From contig NZ_JALIRP010000002.1 of the NCBI RefSeq assembly GCF_022898935.1, positions 724,204-788,203 of the forward strand: a DNA stretch of 64,000 nucleotides, given 5' to 3'. The stretch comes from Paenibacillus mangrovi. Lineage in GTDB: Bacteria; Bacillota; Bacilli; Paenibacillales; Paenibacillaceae. How positions within the stretch are numbered: the first letter of the stretch is position 1; the number at the start of each line of letters is the position of its first letter. The translations under genes and the position numbers were made by a program. The notes under the pieces were generated by a model. That model had not been told where the DNA came from and ran no database searches. It saw only the letters and a list, made by a program, of their open reading frames with translations. This document shows positions 1 through 9,373 of the stretch, piece by piece.

Positions 1-1146
1 GATCATTAAGTCCTTAAGACGGCTTAACGGTTTGGCAATCATAAGAACCATCCAGAAGCCGATCAGAATGGCGATAATGACAACCACCAGTACCAGACTC
101 AGAGTCAGCACTAGAATACCCTGAGCGTCCTTTACGAGCAGTTCTGTTGGGATTGTACCTACTAATCTCCACCCGGTCGTTTTAAGTGTATTATATCCAG
201 CCAAAATGTTGTGCTTTTCACTATCTTCCGTATAGAGACTGTTAGAATCATCTTTCTGATCCTTCATAAAAGCGAAGTCTGATACTTCTCCTGCCTCATT
301 CGCCTGGCTTGAACCCACTACCTTATTATCAGGAGAAATCAACTGCAGCTTGCTGCCTTCGCCCAAATTGATAGCCTTCAACTGATCTTCAATCAGTGAT
401 GTTTTCAGTTCAATGACGATGACAAAGGTTTTTCCGCCGCCAGACAAGCTTTGCATAGGACGAACCATTTTGAAATTGCTCTCACCGTCTTTTCCTTTTT
501 CAGTAGGAACCCAGAAAGCTTTGTTCTGTTTCTGAGCCCGCTCGTACCACGCCTGATCCCGGATGGCATTCATGTCGGTGCTCGCAACACCAGCCATGAT
601 CGGATTTTGATTCGCATTCGGCGGAATCAGGTAGATTGCTTTAATGCTACTGTTGCTGTTAATCTGATTGCTCAGCTTTTTACTGATCTTATCATTTAAA
701 ACAAACATATCGTATCCACTAATCTCTGTGGAGGACATTTGATCGATCATCTTCTGAGTTTCCGGGTCAAAGAAGATCTGCATCGTCATATCCTCATACT
801 GATTGAGAATGATATCAAGCTTTTCGGATGTCTGAATCATGGTTTGCTTGTTCGCCATTGCAGCATTATCCTTAATCGTGCTCTTCGCCTTGTTGTAAGA
901 CAATAGGCCTAATATTAATACAAAGGATACAATGGCGATAAAAAAGATCAAAAACAGTTTGACACCCACTGATTTTGTAGGATTAAGCCTTTTCAGCCGG
1001 GAAGCCGCATCGCGTATACTGAATACCTCTTTTTTGACGCCAGCTTGTCCCGAAACGGATGTTTCCCCCTGCTTCTCTTTCCGAAGTAGCTTCCCAAAGC
1101 GGTTTTTCTTGCCTTCTTTATGTTCTTTCTTTTGAACCTCTCCCAT
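1..1146 (-). CDS. Methyl-accepting chemotaxis protein, N-terminal part (cut by window edge)
   Basis: This frame stays open to the left edge and encodes about 382 residues of a transmembrane receptor. An unusually long basic cytoplasmic tail (about 60 residues) precedes TM1 (about 61-84). An extracytoplasmic sensor of about 260 residues follows, of the Cache type found in many chemoreceptors, then TM2 (about 345-372). The sequence after TM2 looks like the start of a HAMP linker. The methylation helices and CheW-contact tip lie outside the window, so the chemoreceptor call rests on topology and HAMP; a sensor kinase is the alternative. The ATG at 1144-1146 has a GGTGAGG just upstream; an in-frame ATG at 1177-1179 has no clear ribosome site. 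The ligand is unknown. Confidence 0.7.
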   Translation of the reverse strand, partial: MGEVQKKEHKEGKKNRFGKLLRKEKQGETSVSGQAGVKKEVFSIRDAASRLKRLNPTKSVGVKLFLIFFIAIVSFVLILGLLSYNKAKSTIKDNAAMANKQTMIQTSEKLDIILNQYEDMTMQIFFDPETQKMIDQMSSTEISGYDMFVLNDKISKKLSNQINSNSSIKAIYLIPPNANQNPIMAGVASTDMNAIRDQAWYERAQKQNKAFWVPTEKGKDGESNFKMVRPMQSLSGGGKTFVIVIELKTSLIEDQLKAINLGEGSKLQLISPDNKVVGSSQANEAGEVSDFAFMKDQKDDSNSLYTEDSEKHNILAGYNTLKTTGWRLVGTIPTELLVKDAQGILVLTLSLVLVVVIIAILIGFWMVLMIAKPLSRLKDLMI

Positions 1147-1301
1147 TTCCTCACCTACCGCATTAAATTCTTGTCTCATGTAATATGTAAGCAATCCCTA
1201 CTTTATTCTTCGACATTTCCCCTTATTATTCTTTGGTTTTTTAGAAAAATTTTTATAACCTTTTTCCTAATTTGTATGATCCATTCGTCCCGGTTGCAAA
1301 A

Positions 1302-1332
1302 AAGTCGCTGAACTCAGGGAGTTCAGCGACTT
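1302..1332 (-). terminator. Intrinsic terminator after trhP2
   Basis: A perfect 13-bp stem (AAGTCGCTGAACT and its complement) with a 5-base loop is followed on the minus strand by a run of T. It lies between the trhP2 stop at 1365 and the chemoreceptor start, so it ends the mltG-trhP1-trhP2 transcript. Confidence 0.85.
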
Positions 1333-1364
1333 ATGATAAGTATGTCATATTCAAATAGGGAGTT

Positions 1365-2681
1365 TTAATGCTTTCTTCTCATCATATCGAAATATGCGAC
1401 AGGCTGATCCACCTTCATGCGGATCCGATGCAAAGGATGACGTGCCGCTTCAAGAGGCTGGCCTTCCTCGTCCCACATTTCAGTTACAGTCTGCTTGAAG
1501 AAAGTGCCTTTCGGGCCGAAAAACTCGATTTCCTGCCCCAGCTTGAAATAATTGCGCTGCTGAATGACAGCTGTTTGCTCTGCCTCGTCGTACTCAAGCA
1601 CAAGTCCGGCAAAATCATATGGCGCAGCCTTTTCTTCAGGCACATAGATATGATCCTCATGGTCCGGCGTGTCATAAAAGAATCCGGTATTCAGAGGACG
1701 GTTAGCCGCTTTATTCAGCTCATCCAGCCATTCGGACTTGAGCTCATAATGCTCCGGATCCTCAAAATACGCATCGATGGCCTGCCGGTATACATTAACA
1801 ACCGTCGCCACATAATGAATGGACTTCATCCGTCCCTCGATTTTAAAACTGTCGATGCCTACCTCGATCAAATCTGGTATATTCTCTAGCATACATAAAT
1901 CCTTGGAACCCATGGTAAAAGCATGATCGTCTTCTTCGAAGAGAGGTAGCTGTGTAATCCCGGGCTGCAAGACAGCTGGCGGCTCTGCCCCGGTAGAATT
2001 ATCAGCCTGCTCTCTGGCATCTTCAAAAAGATCATATTTCCAGCGGCAGGACTGACAGCAGCCTCCCCGGTTGGAATCACGGTCTGTAAAATGGTTGGAC
2101 AGCACGCAGCGGCCCGAAATCGATGAGCACATCGCACCGTGAATAAAGGCTTCGATTTCAATTTCCACGTTATTTTTGATTTCTGCAATCTCTTCCAGGC
2201 TCGCTTCCCTGCCGAGCACAACACGGGGAAGCCCTTCATCCTTCCAGAATTTAACGGCCTGCCAATTAATCGTAGACTGCTGGGTGCTGAGATGCACTTC
2301 CAGCAGCGGAACCGTCCGCTGGGCCACTTCGATTATAGCCGGGTCGGCGGCAATGATGGCTGAGATTCCAGCTTCATAGAGATTGCGCAAATACTCCTCG
2401 ATGCCCTCAATATCCTCATTATGCGCGTAAATATTCGTAGCCACGAATACTTTTGCGCCATACTTTTTCGCGAATTCCACGCCCTCGCGCATTTCCTCGA
2501 AGGTAAAATTGTCCGCGTTCGAACGCAGCCCATATTTTTGACCGCCGATGTATACTGCATCCGCTCCATAATGAACGGCAAATTTCAATTTTTCCAGATT
2601 TCCTGCAGGTGCCAGCAGCTCCGGCTTTTCAAGACGGACCCGTTTCCCCTGGTATTTTGGCTTAGAAAGCAGTTTTTCCAC
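1365..2681 (-). CDS. trhP2: Peptidase U32-family tRNA hydroxylation protein (YrrO/TrhP2 type)
   Basis: This 438-residue U32-family protein resembles B. subtilis YrrO (TrhP2), needed for 5-hydroxyuridine at the wobble base of several tRNAs. The U32 signature is intact at about residues 177-192 (EAFIHGAMC...GRC). Conserved cysteines at about 185, 192, 208, 209 and 212, with one further on (KDLCML), fit the proposed iron-sulfur site. The start is GTG, about nine bases after GGAGGTG. It sits directly downstream of its shorter paralogue, as in B. subtilis, in a transcript starting upstream of mltG. The name peptidase is historical; a role in tRNA modification is the better-supported reading for this pair. 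Confidence 0.9.
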   Translation of the reverse strand: MEKLLSKPKYQGKRVRLEKPELLAPAGNLEKLKFAVHYGADAVYIGGQKYGLRSNADNFTFEEMREGVEFAKKYGAKVFVATNIYAHNEDIEGIEEYLRNLYEAGISAIIAADPAIIEVAQRTVPLLEVHLSTQQSTINWQAVKFWKDEGLPRVVLGREASLEEIAEIKNNVEIEIEAFIHGAMCSSISGRCVLSNHFTDRDSNRGGCCQSCRWKYDLFEDAREQADNSTGAEPPAVLQPGITQLPLFEEDDHAFTMGSKDLCMLENIPDLIEVGIDSFKIEGRMKSIHYVATVVNVYRQAIDAYFEDPEHYELKSEWLDELNKAANRPLNTGFFYDTPDHEDHIYVPEEKAAPYDFAGLVLEYDEAEQTAVIQQRNYFKLGQEIEFFGPKGTFFKQTVTEMWDEEGQPLEAARHPLHRIRMKVDQPVAYFDMMRRKH

Positions 2682-2705
2682 GATGATGACACCTCCATTG
2701 ATAAC

Positions 2706-3638
2706 CTAGTAGACTTGTTCCTTATAAAAGAATCCGAACGTCAGCTCACGCTCCGGATCCTGAAGCTCACGGATCCTATCCAGCCATTCCTCACGGAAAC
2801 GGTAGCTGGCTGGGTTCGACTTATACGTATCAATCGCAGTACGATACGCTTTCACTACGGCGGTATTGTAGGATATAGTTTTCATGAATCCTTCGATTTT
2901 GAAGCTGTCGATGCCCGCCTGCAGCAGCAAATGCAGATCCTCTAGAATACAAATATCGTCTGAACTCATAATATGCGTCCCATTTTGATCTTCAAAAATC
3001 GGATATCTTTCCTGAGCACGGTCCGCCTCAACAAGAAATAATCCGCGTTCCTTGTCTATAATGCCTTCCTTAATCGGCCGTCCCTGATGAACCATGTAGC
3101 TCTCTACCAATCTCCGCTTCGCATGATACATATTCGTCATACCATGGACCTGAACCTGAGCTTCAATATCCAGATGCTCCTTAAGCTCCAGAATCTCATC
3201 CATGTTGAGCTCCTTAGCTGCCGCGATGCGAGAGGCACCTTTGCGCCCCCAATAATTGGCTGTAGCATAATTGGTAGACATCATTTCTGCGTTCCAGTGC
3301 AGTTTAATGGAAGGGGCATACATTTTGACCGCTGCAAGAACAGAAGGATCGCTGTACTCAATCGCATAAACACCAGCATCCTTCAAAAACAGAATATAGT
3401 CCGGCAGCAATTTGAGCATATCATTGGTCATCATGTTGGTCATATTTATGACGACTTTGACATTGTGGGCCTGTCCCAAGCGTACCGCTTCGCGGATTTC
3501 ATGTTCTGAAAAATATCCCGGCAGCCTAAGTCCAAATACTGCATCACCGATCAGCAGCTCGGTTGCTCCCGCATCCATGTATGCTGAGCATTCCTGCAAT
3601 GAACCGGCTGTAACCATAAGCTCATGTTGTTTCGTCAT
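2706..3638 (-). CDS. trhP1: Peptidase U32-family protein (YrrN/TrhP1 type)
   Basis: This is the 310-residue short partner of the U32 pair, matching B. subtilis YrrN (309 residues). It has the family TIM-barrel-like sequence but lacks the cysteine-rich signature of the neighbour: the equivalent segment reads VQVHGMTNMYHAKRR. This is typical of the short paralogue, which is thought to act with TrhP2 in prephenate-dependent tRNA wobble uridine hydroxylation. The ATG start follows an AGGTGCC element. Only 24 bases separate its stop from the trhP2 start, so the two are almost certainly co-transcribed. The trmR (yrrM) methyltransferase that lies between mltG and yrrN in B. subtilis is absent here. 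Confidence 0.88.
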   Translation of the reverse strand: MTKQHELMVTAGSLQECSAYMDAGATELLIGDAVFGLRLPGYFSEHEIREAVRLGQAHNVKVVINMTNMMTNDMLKLLPDYILFLKDAGVYAIEYSDPSVLAAVKMYAPSIKLHWNAEMMSTNYATANYWGRKGASRIAAAKELNMDEILELKEHLDIEAQVQVHGMTNMYHAKRRLVESYMVHQGRPIKEGIIDKERGLFLVEADRAQERYPIFEDQNGTHIMSSDDICILEDLHLLLQAGIDSFKIEGFMKTISYNTAVVKAYRTAIDTYKSNPASYRFREEWLDRIRELQDPERELTFGFFYKEQVY

Positions 3639-3650
3639 ACGGCACCTCTT

Positions 3651-4697
3651 TTATTTCGTCGTGCTTTTACTCTTTTTAATGTTCTCTAAATGCTCCTGAT
3701 ACGTCTTGGCGAACAAATGCTCATGAGAGCCGTCCTTCTTAGTGACATAATACAAATATTCTGATGGTTCTGGGTTAAGTGCGGCTTCGATCGACGCGAG
3801 ACTTGGACTGCAAATGGGTCCTGGCGGAAGTCCTTCATGCAGATAAGTGTTATAGGGACTTTCCACCTTCAAGTCTTTATACAGCAGCCTTTCCTTCGGT
3901 TCGGGCAGCGCATACTGTACCGTGGCGTCAATCTCAAGCTTCATATTTTTATCCAGACGGTTATAAATAACCCCTGCCACGATCGGCCGCTCCTTGTCCA
4001 CTACAACCTCACGTTCAATCAGCGATGCAATGGTCAAAAGCTCATGCTGCGTGACACCCCGATCCTTCAGCTTCTGCTGAAAATCAGGAATACTGTCAAT
4101 TTTACTTTGCATTTGCTCCATCATTCTATGATAAATGTCACTGACATTTGTTCCTTTTTTAAATTCATAAGTATCCGGGAACAGATATCCTTCTGACGCA
4201 TGCTTCAGGTTAGGAATGTCTGAAACGCCTTTAAAGGCTTCCACTGCTTCATTTCCCGGGTGATCCGCCAGCTTGATAAAATCGTCTGCCGGGGTTCCCG
4301 TGACCTCACTGACCTTCTTGGCGATTTGCTCCACCGTGTAGCCTTCCGGAATCGTAATCCGGATCATGGCCTCCTTCACCACATCCCCGCTGTTCATCTT
4401 AGCGATGAGCTCATCGTAAGTGATTCCCGGCTTAGCCTCATATACACCTGCTTGAAAATGCGAACCTTCATGCTTCCATTTCAGATACCCTTTGAAAATC
4501 GTTGCATTTTTAATTAAGCCGCTATTCTCAAGTACATCAGCAATTTTGGAGGTTCCCATACCTGATTGAATCGTAAATTTCACAGCCTGGTCAGAGGCCT
4601 TTACTGGCTGCATGCCATTCCAAATGTAAAACGCCCCTCCCCCCGCTCCAAGCAGGAGAATGACCAGAATCACAAATACAACTTTACCAGCTTTCAA
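3651..4697 (-). CDS. mltG: Endolytic murein transglycosylase
   Basis: MltG (YceG/YrrL family) cleaves nascent glycan strands within the chain and so sets glycan length during wall elongation; it is membrane anchored. One N-terminal membrane helix (about residues 4-24) precedes a LysM-like region and the YceG catalytic domain. The motif ASLIEREV, at about residue 225-232, carries the expected catalytic glutamate, followed by AGVIYNRL. The chosen start is TTG at 4697, about ten bases after GAAGGG. The longer open frame would begin inside the T-run of the terminator at 4725-4742 and is unlikely. In B. subtilis the same gene (yrrL) precedes yrrM-N-O. Confidence 0.92.
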   Translation of the reverse strand: MKAGKVVFVILVILLLGAGGGAFYIWNGMQPVKASDQAVKFTIQSGMGTSKIADVLENSGLIKNATIFKGYLKWKHEGSHFQAGVYEAKPGITYDELIAKMNSGDVVKEAMIRITIPEGYTVEQIAKKVSEVTGTPADDFIKLADHPGNEAVEAFKGVSDIPNLKHASEGYLFPDTYEFKKGTNVSDIYHRMMEQMQSKIDSIPDFQQKLKDRGVTQHELLTIASLIEREVVVDKERPIVAGVIYNRLDKNMKLEIDATVQYALPEPKERLLYKDLKVESPYNTYLHEGLPPGPICSPSLASIEAALNPEPSEYLYYVTKKDGSHEHLFAKTYQEHLENIKKSKSTTK

Positions 4698-4724
4698 GAA
4701 AATCCAACCCTTCACAACCAAAAA

Positions 4725-4742
4725 GGGCGGTTTGCACCGCCC
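4725..4742 (-). terminator. Intrinsic terminator between the DUF1292 genes and mltG
   Basis: The stem GGGCGG/CCGCCC with a six-base loop is followed on the minus strand by five T. It separates the alaS-side genes from mltG, and its T-run ends only about 20 bases before the mltG start. Confidence 0.7.
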
Positions 4743-4801
4743 TCTTTATGTTTATTCATTTTGAAATTTTGTCTGCTCTTCGGAAGCTGCACATCCGTAA
4801 A

Positions 4802-5110
4802 TTAATCCTCGATGTCAGGGAACGTCAATTCGTCATAGAGCTCGGTAATGCTTTCCCATTCATCGTCATCATCGATGGTCGCCAGCTCCAGATTTCCGCT
4901 CGGTGCTTTCACGACCTTCAAGATGTTGTATTCGCCACTCTGCTCCCCCGGGCTTTGCAGCACCGCATAGGTTTGGCCGCTTACTTCAAATTCCGCTGTC
5001 AGATCATAGACTTCGGTGGAACCGTCTTCATCCTCCAGCTCTACAGTCGGGCCGAATGCTTCCTTAAGCACGGAAGTCCATACAACCTGGTCTGCAGAAA
5101 AATCATTCAT
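4802..5110 (-). CDS. DUF1292 acidic protein (second copy)
   Basis: This is a 102-residue, very acidic DUF1292 protein, a small cytosolic Firmicutes family (YrzB-like) without an established function. The start at 5110 is preferred because GGAGG lies eight bases upstream; the open frame extends to 5137, but the earlier ATGs have no proper spacing. Its start overlaps the end of the upstream DUF1292 gene by eight bases (ATGAATGA), which suggests translational coupling. B. subtilis has one yrzB here, so this is a tandem paralogue. The alternating acidic strands and the pattern VLKVVKAPSG...LATIDDDDEWE match the family layout. Confidence 0.85.
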   Translation of the reverse strand: MNDFSADQVVWTSVLKEAFGPTVELEDEDGSTEVYDLTAEFEVSGQTYAVLQSPGEQSGEYNILKVVKAPSGNLELATIDDDDEWESITELYDELTFPDIED

Positions 5111-5411
5111 GGTCATTACCTCCATCAAGTTCAGCAACCAACGTGTTGAAGGTTTCCTCTACGATCTCCCACTCTGCATCATCCTCGATCATGTAGAGCT
5201 TAAGGTCTTCTCCGTCTTCTTCATAACGGAATGCGTACACCTCGTCGGTATCCTCGTCCCCAGCTTCGAGCGGAACAACCATCATGTACTTGGAGTCCGA
5301 TCCATCAACCTCAAACTTCATGATGACTTCGAATTCTTCCTCATTGCCTTCGTCATCGGGAATATAAATAATATCCGGTTCTTCCTCAAAATAGTTACGC
5401 TCGTTGGCCAT
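5103..5411 (-). CDS. DUF1292 acidic protein (YrzB-like, first copy)
   Basis: This is a 102-residue acidic protein of the DUF1292 family at the position of B. subtilis yrzB, between ruvX and mltG. It begins MANERNYFEEEPDIIYIPDD. The core FEVIMKFEVDGSDSKYMMVVPLE resembles a small beta-sheet fold. No catalytic motif is visible and the function is unknown. It is 12 bases downstream of ruvX and overlaps the following paralogue by eight bases, so it belongs to the operon ireB-like/ruvX/DUF1292/DUF1292. Confidence 0.88.
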   Translation of the reverse strand: MANERNYFEEEPDIIYIPDDEGNEEEFEVIMKFEVDGSDSKYMMVVPLEAGDEDTDEVYAFRYEEDGEDLKLYMIEDDAEWEIVEETFNTLVAELDGGNDHE

Positions 5412-5423
5412 CTGTTATCACCC

Positions 5424-5840
5424 TCACCCTTTAGTCTTTGAGTCTAAATAATTTTGCAAAATCAAGCTTGCAGCCATTTTATCTACAACTTGCTTTCGCT
5501 TCTTCCGGCTGACATCAGCCTCAATCAGCGTCCGCTCGGCAGACACGGTTGTCAGCCGCTCATCCCACAGGTGGACGGGTAATTCCAGCATTTCCTTAAG
5601 CTTGTCAGCGAAATCAATGCAGATTTCACCTCGGGGACCAATGCTACCATTCATGTTTTTGGGCAATCCGACGACGATTTCTTCCACCTCGTTCTCACGG
5701 ACCAGGTCCGCGATACGCTGCATCTCAGAACCATCACGCCGGCGTTCCACCACTTCAAGCCCCTGGGCAGTCCATCCGAATAGATCACTGACGGCAACAC
5801 CAATTTTGCGGTCGCCGTAGTCCAACCCCATGATTCTCAT
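5424..5840 (-). CDS. ruvX: Holliday junction resolvase-like protein RuvX (YqgF)
   Basis: This is a 138-residue RNase H-fold protein of the RuvX/YqgF family. The family has been linked to resolution of recombination intermediates and to pre-16S rRNA end processing. The N-terminal LDYGDRKIGVAVSD carries the first metal-binding aspartate, VVGLPKNMNGS forms the second strand, and WDERLTT and a C-terminal DKMAASLILQNYL segment complete the family pattern. The ATG follows TAGGAGAGC. It is nine bases downstream of the IreB-like gene and twelve upstream of the DUF1292 pair, as in B. subtilis (yrzL-yrrK-yrzB). Confidence 0.93.
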   Translation of the reverse strand: MRIMGLDYGDRKIGVAVSDLFGWTAQGLEVVERRRDGSEMQRIADLVRENEVEEIVVGLPKNMNGSIGPRGEICIDFADKLKEMLELPVHLWDERLTTVSAERTLIEADVSRKKRKQVVDKMAASLILQNYLDSKTKG

Positions 5841-5849
5841 AAAGCTCTC

Positions 5850-6110
5850 CTATCGGTGATTGGCTAAGTAGAACCGGACCAGCTCTTCAATCAACTCATC
5901 ACGCTCTTTTTTTCTTACCAGGCTTCTGGCATTGCTATGGCGCGGAATGTAGGCCGGATCTCCAGAGAGAAGGTAACCTACGATCTGGTTAATGGGATTG
6001 TACTCCTTTTCAACCAGCGCGTCATACACCGTCAGAAGGATATCCTTGGAGGATGCTTCCTTCTCATCGCCCTTAACACTAAACTTCATTGTCTTATCCA
6101 TGGAGTCCAT
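5850..6110 (-). CDS. IreB/ReoM-family regulatory phosphoprotein (YrzL)
   Basis: This is an 86-residue protein of the IreB family (former DUF965). Homologues are substrates of PASTA-domain Ser/Thr kinases; Listeria ReoM controls ClpCP-dependent turnover of MurA and Enterococcus IreB affects cephalosporin resistance. The hallmark [11 protein letters not shown] near the start carries the threonine phosphorylated in homologues, and [20 protein letters not shown] is almost invariant. The ATG at 6110 has GAGG eight bases upstream; a GTG at 6119 overlaps that ribosome site. The position between alaS and ruvX is conserved across Bacillales. Confidence 0.9.
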   Translation of the reverse strand: MDSMDKTMKFSVKGDEKEASSKDILLTVYDALVEKEYNPINQIVGYLLSGDPAYIPRHSNARSLVRKKERDELIEELVRFYLANHR

Positions 6111-6281
6111 TTGTGACACCTCGCTTCTTCAAAAGCATACCTAGGCATACTTTGATGAATTGATTCATTAGGCTTCATATCTTCTTCTAATATAACATAC
6201 TCATCCCGCTGTAAGTAAACTCCAAGGACAAATAAAACGAAATTTATTCGAATTATATGCCATAGCTTTTATTTTTAATCA

Positions 6282-6326
6282 AAGGCTTTTGCAAAACCTT
6301 ATTTTCGGGTAACTGCAAAAGCCTTT
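6282..6326 (-). terminator. Probable terminator after alaS
   Basis: A perfect 13-bp inverted repeat (AAAGGCTTTTGCA) with a 19-base loop lies 15 bases after the alaS stop. The following minus-strand sequence is A/T rich but not a clean T-run, so termination may be partial and allow read-through to the IreB-like gene. Confidence 0.6.
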
Positions 6327-6340
6327 CAAAAACCTATATT

Positions 6341-8959
6341 TTACGCCTTGGATACGAGCTCTTCGGCAAGCTTCAGTGCTTCATCCAGTTTGCTTGCGTC
6401 TTTAGCCCCTGCCTGCGCCATGTCCGGACGGCCGCCGCCGCCTCCGCCGCAGACCGAAGCGATTTCTTTGACCAGTTTGCCTGCATGCAGACCGGACTTG
6501 ATCAGCTCCTGCGGTACAGAAACGACGAAGTTGACTTTATCTTCAATCGCCGCACCGAGTACCAGTACAGCCGATGGAAGCTTGTTCTTCAGCTCATCCG
6601 CAAGCGTACGAAGTCCATCCATGCTGCCAACGCTGACACGGACCGCGAGCAGTTCTTTGCCGCCAACCGTTTTCACTTGATCTGTCAGCTGTCCAGCTTC
6701 AATCATGCTCAGCTTGCTTTGCAGCGATTCATTTTCCCGGCTGAGCTCTTTCATTTGAGCATGAACCGATTCGATGCGCTTCGGCACGTCATTCAGATTG
6801 GATTTGAGCAGCTCAGCAGACTGCTTGAGCAGATCGAGCTGACCTTCAATATACTGGTAAGCGGAACGGCCGGTTACCGCTTCGATCCGGCGGACACCGG
6901 AACCGATGCCGCTTTCGCTTACCAGTTTGAAGATGCCGATCTCCGATGTGTTGCTGACATGACAGCCGCCGCAAAGCTCAAGGCTGAATTCTCCAACCTG
7001 AACGACACGCACAACGTCACCGTATTTTTCACCGAAGAGCGCCATGGCACCCATCGACTTGGCTTCATCAATCGGCTTGTATTCAATATTCACGTTAATA
7101 CCGTTCCAGATCTGTTCGTTGACGCGGCGCTCAATATCTGCCAGCTCTTCAGGTGTGATGCTGCCGAAATGTGAGAAGTCGAAACGCAGACGTTGTGGCT
7201 CTACCAAGGAACCTGCCTGATTGACATGCTCGCCGAGCACTTCTTTTAATGCCTTATGCAGCAGGTGCGTAGCCGTATGGTTTTTAACAATATCACGGCG
7301 CTTGGCTTGATCTACTTCCGCTTTAACCGTTTCGCCAACCTTCAGTTCACCGGCTTCCACCGTCACAACATGCACATGCTGGCCATGCGGAGCCTTGTAC
7401 AGGCCTTCGACTTTTGCGGTGACGCTTCCGCCGCGCAGAAGACCCTGGTCGCTGACCTGACCGCCGCTTTCGGCATAGAAAGGCGTCGAATCCAGAATAA
7501 CCTGGCACGATTGCCCTTCACCGGCAACGTCCACCATGGTATCGTCCACAATAAGAGCCAAAATTTTCGATTCGGTTACGGTGTCATTATATCCAACAAA
7601 CTCGCTTTTAACCGTATAGTCGGAAAGCACGCCGCCCTGTACCTTCATGCCGCCGTTATCTTGACGGGCTGCACGCGCGCGGTCGCGCTGCTCTTGCATG
7701 GAAGCATCGAAGCCTTCACGGTCCACAGTAAGTCCATGCTCCATCGCATAGTCTTCCGTCAAATCAAGCGGAAATCCGTAGGTATCGTACAGCTTGAAGG
7801 CATCGGAACCGCTGATCATTTTGCTGCTCTCCAGAGCCTTTTTGCTTATATCCTCAAGAATGGCAAGACCTTCAGTGAGCGTTTCATGGAAACGTTCTTC
7901 CTCGGTACGGATAACTTTCTCGATAAACTCGCGTTTCTCGACAACCTCAGGGTAGTATACGCCCATAATGTCGCCGACAGTTTCCGTCAGTGTATACAGG
8001 AATGGACGGTCCAGACCCAGCACTTTTCCGTAACGTACGGCACGGCGGAGCAAGCGGCGGATGACATATCCACGTCCTTCATTGGAAGGCAGTACGCCGT
8101 CAGCTACGGCAAAAGCAACCGTACGAATATGGTCGGCAATGACTTTAAGCGCCACGTCTTTCTCTACGCTATCGTTGTATTTAACGCCTGCTAGCTTGGC
8201 CGTTTGCTGGATGATCGGCTGGAACAGATCGGTGTCGAAGTTCGAATCCACATCCTGCAGAATGGAAGCAAAACGCTCCAGGCCGGCGCCTGTATCAATA
8301 TTTTTGTTCGGAAGCGGCGTATAGGAGCCGTCCTTATTGTGGTTGAACTGCGAGAATACAAGGTTCCATACTTCGAGGAAACGTTCATTTTCTCCGCCCG
8401 GGAACATTTCAGGATCAGACAGATCTCCGTATGCCTCACCGCGGTCATAGAAAATTTCGGTACAAGGTCCGCAAGGGCCTTCGCCGATATCCCAGAAGTT
8501 GTCCTCCAGCTTTACAATGCGCTCAGCCGGCAGGCCGATTTTTTCATTCCAGAACTTGAAGGCTTCCTCATCTTCCGGATACACCGTTACAGACAAACGC
8601 TCCGGATCAAAGCCGATCCATTCCTTGCCGGTTAGAAACTCCCAAGCCCATGTAATGGCTTCTTCTTTAAAATAATCGCCGATCGAGAAGTTGCCGAGCA
8701 TTTCGAAAAACGTGTGGTGACGGCGGGTTTTGCCCACATTCTCGATATCGTTGGTACGGATACATTTCTGCGAGTTCGTCAGACGCGGATTCTCAGGGCT
8801 GATCCGTCCGTCGAAATACGGCTTCAGCGGCGCCATTCCCGCATTAATCCACAGAAGGGATGGGTCGTTGTGCGGAACGAGCGGAGCGCTCGGTTCGATC
8901 TTGTGTCCTTTACTTGCGAAAAATTCCAGCCATTTGGAACGGATTTCACTTGCTTTCAT
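6341..8959 (-). CDS. alaS: Alanine-tRNA ligase
   Basis: AlaS charges tRNA-Ala and proofreads Ser and Gly mischarging. The 872-residue length is normal. The class II aminoacylation domain is at the N-terminus (FFASKGH, then [15 protein letters not shown] and the [14 protein letters not shown] segment). The editing domain has [11 protein letters not shown] and CGGCHVSN as zinc and catalytic motifs, followed by a coiled coil (about 700-745) and a C-terminal DHHA1 domain with a [12 protein letters not shown] glycine loop. A T-box leader immediately upstream indicates induction when uncharged tRNA-Ala accumulates. Confidence 0.98.
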   Translation of the reverse strand: MKASEIRSKWLEFFASKGHKIEPSAPLVPHNDPSLLWINAGMAPLKPYFDGRISPENPRLTNSQKCIRTNDIENVGKTRRHHTFFEMLGNFSIGDYFKEEAITWAWEFLTGKEWIGFDPERLSVTVYPEDEEAFKFWNEKIGLPAERIVKLEDNFWDIGEGPCGPCTEIFYDRGEAYGDLSDPEMFPGGENERFLEVWNLVFSQFNHNKDGSYTPLPNKNIDTGAGLERFASILQDVDSNFDTDLFQPIIQQTAKLAGVKYNDSVEKDVALKVIADHIRTVAFAVADGVLPSNEGRGYVIRRLLRRAVRYGKVLGLDRPFLYTLTETVGDIMGVYYPEVVEKREFIEKVIRTEEERFHETLTEGLAILEDISKKALESSKMISGSDAFKLYDTYGFPLDLTEDYAMEHGLTVDREGFDASMQEQRDRARAARQDNGGMKVQGGVLSDYTVKSEFVGYNDTVTESKILALIVDDTMVDVAGEGQSCQVILDSTPFYAESGGQVSDQGLLRGGSVTAKVEGLYKAPHGQHVHVVTVEAGELKVGETVKAEVDQAKRRDIVKNHTATHLLHKALKEVLGEHVNQAGSLVEPQRLRFDFSHFGSITPEELADIERRVNEQIWNGINVNIEYKPIDEAKSMGAMALFGEKYGDVVRVVQVGEFSLELCGGCHVSNTSEIGIFKLVSESGIGSGVRRIEAVTGRSAYQYIEGQLDLLKQSAELLKSNLNDVPKRIESVHAQMKELSRENESLQSKLSMIEAGQLTDQVKTVGGKELLAVRVSVGSMDGLRTLADELKNKLPSAVLVLGAAIEDKVNFVVSVPQELIKSGLHAGKLVKEIASVCGGGGGGRPDMAQAGAKDASKLDEALKLAEELVSKA

Positions 8960-9021
8960 GATTTACAGCCTCCAGATTTAAATTGGTCTTTCTTTCAGTA
9001 AATCCTTAGAAAGAAACATAA

Positions 9022-9328
9022 AAACGCCCCTGAAATAATTTCAGGGACGATCATATCGCGGTACCACCCTGGTTATCGCTCTTCGTATCCACAGCATTCA
9101 AAGCACCTTCGTGTATGCCGCTGCTACCCTGGAGCGATCTCCTCGTAATAGCCTGTAACGGGGCCAGCCGGCGGGGTTTGCCCGCACTCAGAAATCAGCT
9201 TTCCGGTCAGCGCACGCATGCGGATTCTTGCAGCCAACACGCGGGACGCGTGAGGAATCCGTTCTCTGTCACATGGAGCATTTCTGCCGTACTTTATTTC
9301 ATCGTCGTTTTGTCCATTTTGCTCATAT
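9022..9328 (-). promoter_or_regulatory. T-box riboswitch leader of alaS (alanine)
   Basis: The minus strand carries the T-box sequence GGTGGTACCGCG (9057-9068), followed by a terminator hairpin CCCTGAAA/TTTCAGGG (9028-9046) with a T-run. Upstream, stem I features are visible, including an AGAGA bulge. By its GAA-N-NNN context the likely specifier is GCU at 9197-9199, an alanine codon, matching the downstream gene. Uncharged tRNA-Ala should stabilise the antiterminator and allow alaS transcription. Limits are approximate. Confidence 0.93.
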
Positions 9329-9335
9329 GTAATCA

Positions 9336-9364
9336 AGTATATCGGCGCTGCAATTGAATGTCAA
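9336..9364 (-). promoter_or_regulatory. Sigma-A promoter of the alaS T-box transcript
   Basis: On the minus strand TTGACA (9359-9364) is separated by 17 bases from TATACT (9336-9341), a near-consensus vegetative promoter. It overlaps the end of the AI-2E permease gene, whose stop is at 9374, by only a short gap and feeds the T-box leader. Confidence 0.85.
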
Positions 9365-9373
9365 TGAGGCAGC

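Noticed and set aside
7256..8194. A 312-codon plus-strand frame opposite alaS
   Set aside because: It is a shadow of alaS; the alaS product is full length and conserved.
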